Below are positions 31,565 to 37,601 of a stretch of DNA of 37,601 bases, in pieces (the stretch's first letter is position 1; each line of letters begins with the position of its first letter). A program made the position numbers and the translations under genes. The stretch comes from an uncultured Microbacteriaceae bacterium (GTDB lineage Bacteria; Actinomycetota; Actinomycetes; Actinomycetales; Microbacteriaceae): assembly GCA_947487835.1 (NCBI GenBank), contig CANKXX010000009.1, forward strand, positions 1 to 37,601. The letters are read 5' to 3'. The notes under the pieces were generated by a model. It did not search any database. It saw only the letters and a list, made by a program, of their open reading frames with translations, and was not told the DNA's origin.

Positions 31565-31580
31565 CCCCGTTGTAGCGGGG
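31565..31580 (-). terminator. small hairpin after the DUF7882-like gene
   Basis: CCCCG (31565-31569) and CGGGG (31576-31580) are separated by a 6-nt loop, 14 nt past the minus-strand stop codon of the DUF7882-like gene. Weak terminator candidate. The remaining gap 31307-31564 holds the sigma gene's upstream region and nothing else recognisable. Confidence 0.35.
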
Positions 31581-31593
31581 ATGGTGGCGCGAG

Positions 31594-31926
31594 CTAGTGG
31601 GGGTCCTGGTGGTTCTTGCTGGACCGGGCGTAGCTTCCGTCTTCGGCGGTGACGATGAGGCCGGTCGAGCTGCCGGCGGAGTTGCTGAGGGTCTGTAGCC
31701 AGTCGCGGCTGATCGTCGGCACGCGGGAGCCGTAGAACTTGAAGTGGACGGGCACGGTCGGGGTGAGCCAGATGGCGCTGCGTCCGTCACCGAGGGAGAT
31801 CGGATCGAGCCACGACATCAGGAAGGCTTCCTGGCGGCGGAACTTCTGCACGATGACGATCTGCAGGTGTGCGAGGAGACGGTCGTCGAAGTAGACAGTC
31901 GCTCCGTCGTAGCTGATGCTGCCCAG
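31594..31926 (-). CDS. DUF7882-like small protein (copy 2), probable CTG start
   Basis: A protein of 110 aa if translation begins at the CTG at 31926. Conserved motifs: LGSISYDG at the start, LLAHLQIVIVQKFRRQEAF, WLTPTVPVHFKFYGSRVP and SGLIVTAEDG-like end. The in-frame ATG at 31851 would remove the first strand and part of the core helix that all copies share. Upstream of the CTG the frame has no ATG, GTG or TTG before a TAA, while GGAGA lies 6 nt before it. Its two paralogues start at the equivalent codon with ATG (8524) and TTG (33787). Function unknown. Confidence 0.7.
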   Translation of the reverse strand: MGSISYDGATVYFDDRLLAHLQIVIVQKFRRQEAFLMSWLDPISLGDGRSAIWLTPTVPVHFKFYGSRVPTISRDWLQTLSNSAGSSTGLIVTAEDGSYARSSKNHQDPH

Positions 31927-31994
31927 GGGGTCTCCAGTCGGGTGGCGCCGCAGGGGGCGGATTCGGGGTTAGCGGGTTTCGGAATATTACGACA

Positions 31995-32357
31995 TCAGCG
32001 GCGGGTCGGTGCCGTGGGGTCGTCGAGGTCTGTGCTCTCGGGATGACCGACGGGCATGCCGGCGTTGGTGATCGGTTCCGACGGGGGCAGGCGACGCTGG
32101 TTGCGGTGTCGGATCTCGTTGGCCGCCTCGTCCGTCGGCGCGTCGGGGAAGGTCTCGTCCACTCCCACGGACGCGATTTGGCTCGCCGGCCCGATCACCA
32201 TCCGGACCTCCCGCTGCACGCCGCTGGAGTCGATCGCCGGGAACTCGATGATGTCGGCGGCGCCGACGATGGCCAGCGTCATCGCGTAGTCCACGATGGC
32301 ATCAGCGACCGCATCCGTGGTGATGAACTGCTCACTGAGGTAGGAGATCCGCTTCAT
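31995..32357 (-). CDS. small conserved hypothetical protein (family Y, copy 2)
   Basis: A protein of 120 aa. MKRISYLSEQFITTDAVADAIVDYAMTLAIVGAADIIEFPAI is followed by RMVIGPASQIASVGVDETF, the motif shared with the gene at 29806-30048. The C-terminal ~45 residues (ANEIRHRNQRRLPPSEPITNAGM...) are polar and Pro-rich, probably disordered. No domain of known function is recognised. It lies on the same strand as the DUF7882-like gene 68 bp further along, and the two may share a transcript. Confidence 0.65.
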   Translation of the reverse strand: MKRISYLSEQFITTDAVADAIVDYAMTLAIVGAADIIEFPAIDSSGVQREVRMVIGPASQIASVGVDETFPDAPTDEAANEIRHRNQRRLPPSEPITNAGMPVGHPESTDLDDPTAPTRR

Positions 32358-32680
32358 CGTTCCAGTCTTACGCGGTCGGGCACCTCATGTCGGCTGCGGG
32401 ACAGGCACCGGCCAGCACCGCTCACTGGCCCTCCTGCTGCGACGGTGCTCTTCCTGATCCCGGGCTCGCGGCACCGCGCGGCCAGATCCAGCCCCCGTGC
32501 CGCGTGCTGGTCCCGGCGGCCTGGTCTTTCGTCGTCCCACTACGTCATCTGATCGGGGTCGGAAGTGTGCGCTCAGCGGATAGCGGACCGGCGATAAGAG
32601 CGACGCGTTCGCGTTGACTCTCCTTGACGAAGGAATAGGTCGGCCGGGATGTCTCCGGCTCGACAGGAAAGGCAATCATC
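32358..32680. other. intergenic region, no gene supported
   Basis: Open frames on both strands are short and Arg/Pro-rich with no ribosome-binding sites. It contains the upstream regions of the divergent genes at 32357 (minus) and 32681 (plus). GGAAAGG at 32666-32672 is the ribosome-binding site of the latter. Confidence 0.4.
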
Positions 32681-32878
32681 GTGGCTCTTGCTACTGGCTT
32701 CCTCGGCCGCAGCTCTCGCTGGTCCTGGCGTGCTGAGGGGCGGCAGCGCAGCCGGGGGAACCGGATGCTCCGCGAAGCGATGACCTGTCCCCGCTGTGTC
32801 GTTCCGCTGGGCGAGGCTGGGCCGGCCGATCGACCGTATTGGGTGTGCCCGACGTGCGAGGGCGTCAAGCTGCACTGA
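32681..32878 (+). CDS. small zinc-ribbon protein
   Basis: A protein of 65 aa from the GTG at 32681, with GGAAAGG about 9 nt upstream. A basic N-terminal half (RSSRWSWRAEGRQRSRGNR) precedes a C4 zinc ribbon, CPRC-x14-CPTC, with the core GPADRPYWVCPTCEG at the very end. The same core occurs in the minus-strand ORF at 3746-4504, indicating a small family. The basic region plus a zinc ribbon suggests nucleic-acid binding; no specific function is known. Confidence 0.6.
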   Translation: MALATGFLGRSSRWSWRAEGRQRSRGNRMLREAMTCPRCVVPLGEAGPADRPYWVCPTCEGVKLH

Positions 32879-32992
32879 CGCCCAGAGGGCGCCAAGCCAC
32901 TTCCGCGTCCGTCGAGCAGTGACGACTTCGTGTGGTCCACAGATTCAGCGAAGGCGCTGTACAAAATCCTGACCCGACGGGGACGGGCGCGA

Positions 32993-33269
32993 TCAGTAGT
33001 CGAACTGCCCGCCGAAGGGTTCGAGGTTGTCCCCGGTGTCGCGCGGATCGAACTCCACGGTGTCGACGGAGAACACGACCTGGCTGCGGGGCGAGATCAG
33101 GACGCTGACGTTCCAATCACCGACAACAGTGAAGCTCACGAACTTGCCTAGTGTCGCCATGGCGGCTTCGATTCGGTGGCGGAGGTCTGCGAGTCTGGCC
33201 TTGAGTCAGGAAGGAGCTTCTGCCGTTGATGACGGCCTGTGTACGGACCACCGTATGCATGTCGCTCAT
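32993..33269 (-). pseudogene. family X gene (copy 2), frameshifted
   Basis: Translation from the ATG at 33269 gives MSDMHTVVRTQAVINGRSSFLTQGQ and then leaves the family pattern. A different frame continues LADLRHRIEAAMATLGKFVSF, VVGDWNVSVLISPRSQVVFSVDTVEFD, and the tail DPRDTGDNLEPFGGQFDY to a TGA at 32993-32995. These match the helix, strand pair and acidic tail of the intact protein at 19282-19548. A 1-nt indel near 33205 therefore breaks the gene, and no ribosome-binding site supports separate translation of the second part. An ATPase scrap lies just upstream, as the intact ATPase does for copy 1. Confidence 0.75.
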
Positions 33270-33351
33270 TCCTGGACCGTACCCCTCCACCCTGTATGCA
33301 GGGGGGTTGTGGTGCCCGTCGGACTGTATGAGCTTGTGCTGATCAGCGATC

Positions 33352-33370
33352 CGTGCGTGCGTGCGTGCGG
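33352..33370. repeat. short tandem repeat, CGTG x4
   Basis: CGTGCGTGCGTGCGTGCGG is about four and a half copies of a tetranucleotide in non-coding sequence. It is short and may be of no consequence, though such tracts can expand. Confidence 0.7.
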
Positions 33371-33540
33371 CTGCCTGCGCTCCGACGAGTGCAGGGGAAG
33401 CGGATACCGCACCCTCCCCGTCGGTTTCGTCTGCGAGGGTTCGGGACGCGTCCGGTGCGAAGGGGCTACTCACTCGTTCGCCGTGGTGCTCGGTCCGGAT
33501 GCTGTTGCTCGGCCGGGTTCGTGGCGGATTGGTCGAGGGT

Positions 33541-33623
33541 GCGTTCCGAACGCGTCGACGGTTGACGGGTGGGGCCTGAAGCACGGGTACTGCCCGCTGC
33601 TACAACGTGGAGGACCGTTTCAT
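33541..33623 (-). pseudogene. scrap of AAA ATPase gene, C-terminus only
   Basis: On the minus strand, ATGAAACGG (33615-33623), an inserted ~21 nt including a stop, then RAVPVLQAPPVNRRRVRNAP corresponds to KRAVPVLDVPPVNRRRIRSTPP at the end of the ATPase at 19638-20882. The rest of the gene is missing. The surrounding gap 33270-33786 contains no other supported gene, only the upstream region of the DUF7882-like gene at 33787. Confidence 0.8.
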
Positions 33624-33786
33624 CTCCTTAGTCCTGAATGCGCCGAGTTGTTGGACGAGTCTGGGAAACAGTGCGTTCAGTGGATAGCCGACCGCCACTG
33701 AGATCGACGTGGGAGAGTTACTTTTTGATCCTGCCGAAATCAGCACATGGTCGCAGCCCTCTTCCTGGACAGGTAAGGACACAGCT

Positions 33787-34134
33787 TTGGGACATCTCCT
33801 GTATGGATCTCCGCCCACCCAGCTGGAGATCGATGATCGGACACTCGCGCATCTGCAGATCGTGATTGTCGGCAAACTCCGCCGCAATGAATCGTTCACG
33901 CTTACCATCCCGGGGGACGACACGACAGGGATAGGTCGCCGGACTCTCTGGATGAACTGCACCATCCCGGTCCAGTTCTCCTATTTCGGGTCCAAGATGC
34001 CTGCTGTCAACAAGGAATGGATCATCGTTCTTGATCGGGCAGCGAGCAGTGGGCAGGGGCTGTTTCCGGTGAAGGAACCGGAACAAGAAGCGACAGCGAC
34101 AGCGACAGTGGCGCAGCCCATCCGGGCAGCGTAA
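33787..34134 (+). CDS. DUF7882-like small protein (copy 3)
   Basis: A protein of 115 aa from the TTG at 33787, with AAGGA about 7 nt upstream. The start is set by alignment to the copy at 8524 (same length, same first residues GxLxY). Core: GHLLYGSPPTQLEIDDRTLAHLQIVIVGKLRRNESFTL, then WMNCTIPVQFSYFGSKMPAVNKEWIIVLDRAASSGQGLF. The C-terminal tail has a short Ala/Thr repeat (EATATATVAQ). This copy is closest to the family consensus as I remember it. Function unknown; no catalytic motif visible. Confidence 0.75.
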   Translation: MGHLLYGSPPTQLEIDDRTLAHLQIVIVGKLRRNESFTLTIPGDDTTGIGRRTLWMNCTIPVQFSYFGSKMPAVNKEWIIVLDRAASSGQGLFPVKEPEQEATATATVAQPIRAA

Positions 34135-34308
34135 GCAGTCCGGACATCGCGTGAAGGTCCGTCGCCTCGGCGTCAGCGCTCGAGGGTGTGGGAGTGTTCT
34201 CTGCTCGAGGCGTGACCCGCCCAGCTAGCGCTCCGCCGTGTCAGTGCGCTGCCGGCTCCCCTGACCGCCGACTTGCAGCGGGTCCTGGTGGTCCAGGTCG
34301 ACGGTCGG

Positions 34309-35103
34309 TTACCGGGAGAGGCCGTCGTGGTCTCGGCGCTGGGTGGCCCCAGGACGCGTTCCGCGCGGTCTCGGGGATCGGCTGGTGGTGGTGGCTACGG
34401 CTTCGCGGGGGTGCTTGGCGTTGCCGGTGTCCGCGAGGATCCGGCCATGTATCTCCTGCTCGGAGGCGGTGCCCGCAAGTGACTGCGCGAATGCTTCACG
34501 CCGTTCCGCGCTGTCGTACGCCAGGGCGTCTTCTGCCCGGTCGATGTCGGTTTGACGCGTAGCGTCCGCGGCCTGTGCGGGGATGGCGGTGTTCCGGTCG
34601 CGTGTGTCCGCGTTCGTGAGGAGGATCTGGCTGGCGGTGAGGTCCTCCCCCGCGCGTCGGCGTTCCTCGGCCGTCCGAGCACGGTCGCGTTCCGCGTCCT
34701 GGATCGCTGCGGCGACAGTCCCTGGGTCGGCGCCGGGGCGGTCGACGTCGATCCCGTACCGGTCGGCGACTTCCCGGCGGATCGTGTCGGCGGCGTCCAT
34801 GGCGACCACGTCATGGTCCCGCCACGCGACCGCGGTCTCGTACAGGGCGCCGATGTTCTGGGGGGTGGCGTGGGTCCACCAGTCGGGCTGGGCGGCGACG
34901 GTGAGGTGGGCGCGGACGGCGCCGCGTTCGGCGTCGAAGCGGGCCTGCAGCTCCCGGGCATGTTGGCGGGCGTCGGCTTCGCGCTGCCGAGCGAGTTGTT
35001 CGCGGAGCCGGCTGATGCGTTCGCCGAACTGTGACGCGATCGTCAACGCGATGCGCAGCGCGTCGTCGAACGTCTCGGCTACCTGGTCGGTCTCATCCAC
35101 CAT
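34309..35103 (-). CDS. mobilisation accessory protein, coiled-coil rich
   Basis: A protein of 264 aa from the ATG at 35103, with GAGGAAG upstream. Residues about 25-60 form a highly charged coiled coil (RISRLREQLARQREADARQHARELQARFDAERG). A second charged helix follows around residues 130-150 (AIQDAERDRARTAEERRRAGEDL), and the C-terminus is a basic, low-complexity tail (SRSPRPRGTRPGATQRRDHDG). No catalytic domain is recognised. It starts 38 bp after the relaxase stop on the same strand. Proteins in this position on actinobacterial mobilisable plasmids are usually of unknown function and may belong to the relaxosome. Confidence 0.7.
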   Translation of the reverse strand: MVDETDQVAETFDDALRIALTIASQFGERISRLREQLARQREADARQHARELQARFDAERGAVRAHLTVAAQPDWWTHATPQNIGALYETAVAWRDHDVVAMDAADTIRREVADRYGIDVDRPGADPGTVAAAIQDAERDRARTAEERRRAGEDLTASQILLTNADTRDRNTAIPAQAADATRQTDIDRAEDALAYDSAERREAFAQSLAGTASEQEIHGRILADTGNAKHPREAVATTTSRSPRPRGTRPGATQRRDHDGLSR

Positions 35104-35141
35104 GACGCTTCCTCGATCCCCTTCTAATGCCTCTATTACTG

Positions 35142-36782
35142 CTATTCCCTGCCCTGACCGCCATCACGATCACGGGACGTATCTGCCGTCGAGCGCGGCC
35201 GCGGCGTCAACGGTGTCGGCAGCGGTGACCGGGTGCCGGGGGCGGCGAGACCGCGCTGGGCGCGGCGCACCGCTTCCTCCTCCGCCGTCACCACCCGGCC
35301 AGGCTCAATCGCCTGCTCCTTCGCCGGGGTGGTGGGCAGGCGTTCCTGGATCGCGGCGAGGTTGTCGCGGAGGGTCTGAGTCACGTGTTCGGCGCGTTGG
35401 GCGTCGCCGGCGGCCTTGTGCGCATCAAGTAGCGCGACCGACAGGCGGCCGAGCTGCCGGAACAGGATCGCCTCCGCGACCGTGCCGCGCCCGGCGGTCG
35501 CGGCCTGCAGCAGGAGCATCGCCGCTCCGGACGCGGATCCCATCCGTACCGGTTTTGGTGCGGATTGGTGGGCGCGGATGTGGGCGCTGCGGGACAGCTC
35601 CCGCGCGGTGTCGGCGAGCGGCCCGGGGGTGGTCTCGACGCGGTGGGACCAGGCGGCGAACGCGCCGGCGGTCTCCCGGGCGACGTGCGCCCAGGTCGCC
35701 CGATCCGTCACCGGCACCTCCCGCAACTGGGCACGGAGCTCACCGAGCTCGCGGCTGTACTGCTCCCACAACTCCGGGTCCGGGGCGTACTCCTCCCGCC
35801 CCGGTGCGGCGGGCCGGTACCGCCACGGGTTCTTCGCGGTGGCCCGCCACTCCTCCACCGCAGCCTGCGCGGTCTGCGGGCTGTCCGGCCAGCCCTCCCG
35901 GAGACGGGGCAGGGTCAGGTCGCGGGCGAGCCGGCCTCCGCCGTACCAAACCGGGCGGTCCTGGCCGGTGGGGCGGAGGGCGATGGAGTAGCCGGCGACG
36001 ACGTCGTCGCGGCCCGCCGCGTACCGGGGCCGGATCAGGACCCCGGCCTGGCGGAGGCGGCGGACGAACTCGCCCTCGTCCAGGGACGCGATCGCGGCGG
36101 CGCGGACGGTGCGCTCGAGCCGGTGCGCACCGATCTCCGTGCCGGTGCGGGCGGCGCGTTCCCGTTCGGCGGGTTTCACCCCCCGCTCCCCCAACCCTGT
36201 GCTGCGGGAGTCGAGCTGCTCGAGGCCGTGTTCCCGCTCGAGGGCGCGGCAGGTGTCTTGGGCGCGGGGGAAGTCGTTGTGGGTGCTGGCCTTGGTGCCG
36301 TCCTCGCGGACCAGCGAGACGGCGATGTGGACGTGGTCGTTGCCGTTGCCGGAGAGGCCGTGGCGGACGGCCACCCACCGGCACGCCGCCTTCCCACTGG
36401 TTTCGGTGAAGCCCATCCGGTTCACGAAGTCCTCGGCGATGGCCGCCCACTTCTCATCGGACAGCTGCCCCTCCTCCGCCCGCAACGACAGGGAGCAGTG
36501 CCACACGTGCCCACCCACCCGCGACACCGTCACAGCGCCGGTGTCCGGGTCGGTGACCCGGACGGTGCGGGTGACCTCGACACCGAACCGGGTGCGGGGC
36601 TCGTCCAGGTCGTGGGCGATCGCCACCGCGGTCGCCCGGTCCAGCTGGTCATACCCGTACATCGTCAGCACTGCCGCGTCGCCGGCGACGAGGTGCTGGT
36701 CGGTGTGCTCGTTGTGCCTGCCTTCCCCGGCCAGGTACACCAGCAGCCCGTCCATCCGGTCACCCCGGGTGATGTTCGGCAT
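35142..36782 (-). CDS. relaxase/mobilisation nuclease (MOBP-like)
   Basis: A protein of 546 aa from the ATG at 36782 (MPNITRGDRMDGLLVYLAGEGR); a longer frame exists but the MobC stop codon lies only 7 nt upstream, so coupling to MobC favours this start. Candidate relaxase motifs are Tyr16 in LLVYLAG, His95 in GHVWHCSLSL, and NDHVHIAVSLV (His150, His152), the HxH metal-binding motif of HUH endonucleases. The enzyme nicks one strand at oriT and leads the transferred strand. The C-terminal half is helical and Arg-rich, for DNA or accessory contacts. No coupling protein or mating-pair genes are visible, so the element looks mobilisable rather than self-transmissible. Confidence 0.9.
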   Translation of the reverse strand: MPNITRGDRMDGLLVYLAGEGRHNEHTDQHLVAGDAAVLTMYGYDQLDRATAVAIAHDLDEPRTRFGVEVTRTVRVTDPDTGAVTVSRVGGHVWHCSLSLRAEEGQLSDEKWAAIAEDFVNRMGFTETSGKAACRWVAVRHGLSGNGNDHVHIAVSLVREDGTKASTHNDFPRAQDTCRALEREHGLEQLDSRSTGLGERGVKPAERERAARTGTEIGAHRLERTVRAAAIASLDEGEFVRRLRQAGVLIRPRYAAGRDDVVAGYSIALRPTGQDRPVWYGGGRLARDLTLPRLREGWPDSPQTAQAAVEEWRATAKNPWRYRPAAPGREEYAPDPELWEQYSRELGELRAQLREVPVTDRATWAHVARETAGAFAAWSHRVETTPGPLADTARELSRSAHIRAHQSAPKPVRMGSASGAAMLLLQAATAGRGTVAEAILFRQLGRLSVALLDAHKAAGDAQRAEHVTQTLRDNLAAIQERLPTTPAKEQAIEPGRVVTAEEEAVRRAQRGLAAPGTRSPLPTPLTPRPRSTADTSRDRDGGQGRE

Positions 36783-36789
36783 CACCGGG

Positions 36790-37176
36790 TCAGCCCAGCC
36801 GATCCAGGGCGGCCCGGAGGCGGGGCACGAGCTCGCGGTACTCCGCGACCGCGGCATCTGCTTCGGCGGGGAAGACGCCTTCGGTGTTCGCGTAGCGGGC
36901 GAGCTGGTTGACGTTGTTCGCCACGGTCGCCATCAGCCGGCGTACCGCGAACACTTCCGCCACCACTTCTTTGCGTTGCGTGTCCGTGACGATGTGCGCA
37001 TCCAGCGCGGACTCGAACATGAGTCGCGGCACCGTCACCCCCGCCGCCCCGGCGCGCGCCCGCAACTGGGCGTCCTCGGCTGCGTTGACCTTCACCGTGT
37101 ACCGGCGATCCCGGGCCACATCCGCGTTCGCGCGCCGCTGACGACCGAACAGACGACGCTCATCCGACTCCGTCAC
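36790..37176 (-). CDS. mobC: MobC-like relaxosome accessory protein
   Basis: A protein of 128 aa from the GTG at 37176, with GGGGAGGG 5 nt upstream; the longer open frame has no such site. The N-terminal part (RRYTVKVNAAEDAQLRARAGAAGVTVPRLMFESAL) is a ribbon-helix-helix-type DNA-binding region, followed by the MobC signature RRLMATVANNVNQLARYANTEG. MobC proteins bind next to oriT and help the relaxase open the DNA. It lies directly before the relaxase gene, 7 nt apart, with candidate oriT DNA upstream. The gene symbol follows family use. Confidence 0.88.
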   Translation of the reverse strand: MTESDERRLFGRQRRANADVARDRRYTVKVNAAEDAQLRARAGAAGVTVPRLMFESALDAHIVTDTQRKEVVAEVFAVRRLMATVANNVNQLARYANTEGVFPAEADAAVAEYRELVPRLRAALDRLG

Positions 37177-37280
37177 GACGCCCTCCCCTGCCCTTGTGGC
37201 CCAGCGCAGCGACCCCGAAACCTCGGGGACCATACGCCCAAGTATGCCAACGAAACCGCACCACAGGAAGGAGCCACACC

Positions 37281-37310
37281 GGGTTAGGACACCTAACCCT
37301 ATAGCTTGCT
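37281..37310. other. oriT: candidate origin of transfer (oriT)
   Basis: GGGTTAGG (37281-37288) and CCTAACCC (37292-37299) form an 8-bp inverted repeat with a 3-nt loop, followed by TATAGCTTGCTCCGCC. An inverted repeat just beside a conserved nick region, about 100 bp upstream of mobC, is the usual arrangement for MOBP-type oriT. The nick site itself cannot be assigned from sequence alone. Confidence 0.55.
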
Positions 37311-37372
37311 CCGCCTTTCCTCCGTCAGGCGTGTTCTTCGCCTGCGTGGGGTTGCACTTCGCTCACGAGAGC

Positions 37373-37490
37373 GTCAAGGGTGCTCCGCAGATTCCTGCGG
37401 AATCCGGCCTCCGGCCCGCCCTTGACCCCCTCTCCGCTGCGCGCAACTCCGCGGGTACCAACCGATGGCAAGCCATCGGCTGCACAGCCG
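37373..37490. other. hairpin-rich non-coding region
   Basis: GTCAAGGG (37373-37380) and CCCTTGAC (37419-37426) can close a structure holding two inner hairpins, CCGCAG-ATTC-CTGCGG (37385-37400) and GGCC-TCC-GGCC (37406-37416). Then follow CCGATGGC-AA-GCCATCGG (37462-37479) and CGGCTG-CA-CAGCCG (37477-37490). No protein is encoded. Such folding is expected of single-strand replication origins, extended oriT regions or structured RNAs. Confidence 0.6.
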
Positions 37491-37575
37491 ACAACAACGG
37501 AGATCATCAACCAGCACCCCTTCGGGTCCCCTTCTCCGTCAGCTCTTGACCACGCGATACGGAAAGGACCGGATC

Positions 37576-37601
37576 ATGCACACCACCATCACCGTCCACA
37601 C
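37576..37601 (+). CDS. start of a gene cut by the window edge (possibly single-stranded DNA-binding protein)
   Basis: ATG at 37576 with GGAAAGGA about 7 nt upstream, then MHTTITVH to the window end. The opening resembles TTITVxGNLTxDP, the start of many SSB proteins, and ssb genes are frequent beside mobilisation genes. Only eight residues are visible, so the identity is a guess. Confidence 0.4.

Noticed and set aside
33352-33370. CGTG repeat as a variable-number tandem repeat of functional value
   Set aside because: Fewer than five copies, in non-coding decayed sequence; kept only as a repeat feature.
34583-36911. Long plus-strand frames across the relaxase and accessory genes
   Set aside because: They are antisense to the relaxase with its HxH motif and to the coiled-coil protein; products are Arg/Pro/Ser-rich shadows.
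1-37601. CRISPR arrays, tRNA or rRNA genes, insertion sequences
   Set aside because: No regularly spaced repeats, no tRNA-like cloverleaf with the T-loop motif and no transposase-like protein were seen; the search was by eye and not exhaustive.

Overview
The window is high-G+C DNA with actinobacterial features: GTG and TTG starts are common, Shine-Dalgarno sites are GGAGG-like, and many small protein families (the DUF7882-like proteins, 80-120 aa conserved hypotheticals) are ones I associate with Microbacteriaceae. The right end carries a mobilisation operon (a MobC-like protein, a MOBP-type relaxase and a coiled-coil accessory protein). It lies next to a hairpin-rich candidate oriT and the first codons of a gene that may encode a single-stranded DNA-binding protein. 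I therefore read the window as part of a mobilisable plasmid or an integrated mobile element. No rRNA, tRNA, CRISPR array, transposase or recognisable replication initiator was found. Family assignments come from reading motifs, not from database searches.

Layout. 1-3.1 kb: an SGNH-like/GAF protein, a STAS protein and a compact group 2 sigma-70 factor. 3.1-5.4 kb: a TetR regulator divergent from the sigma gene with paired operators between them, a membrane/zinc-ribbon ORF and a five-helix membrane protein. 5.5-6.0 kb: a decayed copy of an AAA ATPase gene end. 6.1-8.2 kb: a formaldehyde-dehydrogenase-like zinc enzyme and a chloroperoxidase-like alpha/beta hydrolase, each followed by a hairpin terminator. 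8.5-12.5 kb: a DUF7882-like protein, an AAA ATPase with a C-terminal winged-helix-like region, an exported intradiol-dioxygenase-like lipoprotein and a second SGNH-like protein. 12.7-19.2 kb: a reactive-sulfur island with a DUF302 protein, a CstR-like repressor, three rhodaneses, a TauE/SafE exporter, a thioredoxin and a metallo-beta-lactamase/rhodanese fusion, followed by a NicO-type Ni/Co transporter and a DsrE-like protein. The palindromic GC-rich operators seen here probably tie the island together. 19.3-20.9 kb: a second AAA ATPase and a small partner gene, with a run of 20 C between them.

21.2-29.2 kb is a redox island. An operon on the minus strand (a frameshifted cupin, a carboxymuconolactone-decarboxylase-like protein, an SDR and two aldo/keto reductases) is divergent from a MmyB-type XRE regulator with a coupled NTF2-like protein. 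A further plus-strand operon (an NmrA-like reductase, an MFS exporter and a flavodoxin lipoprotein) follows. A 31-bp element matching at 29 positions lies upstream of both enzyme operons, so they probably form one regulon under the XRE protein. 29.3-34.1 kb holds small conserved hypothetical genes, the second sigma factor, two more DUF7882-like genes, a small zinc-ribbon protein and several broken copies. 34.3-37.6 kb is the mobilisation module.

The most striking overall property is internal paralogy. Many non-metabolic families occur two to four times: sigma factors (2), DUF7882-like (3), SGNH-like (2), AAA ATPase (2 intact plus 2 remnants), two small-protein families (2 each) and zinc ribbons (2). 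Several copies are decaying by deletion, frameshift or stop codon. Two stretches, ATPase 3' end plus tail and ATPase plus small gene, look like duplicated segments.
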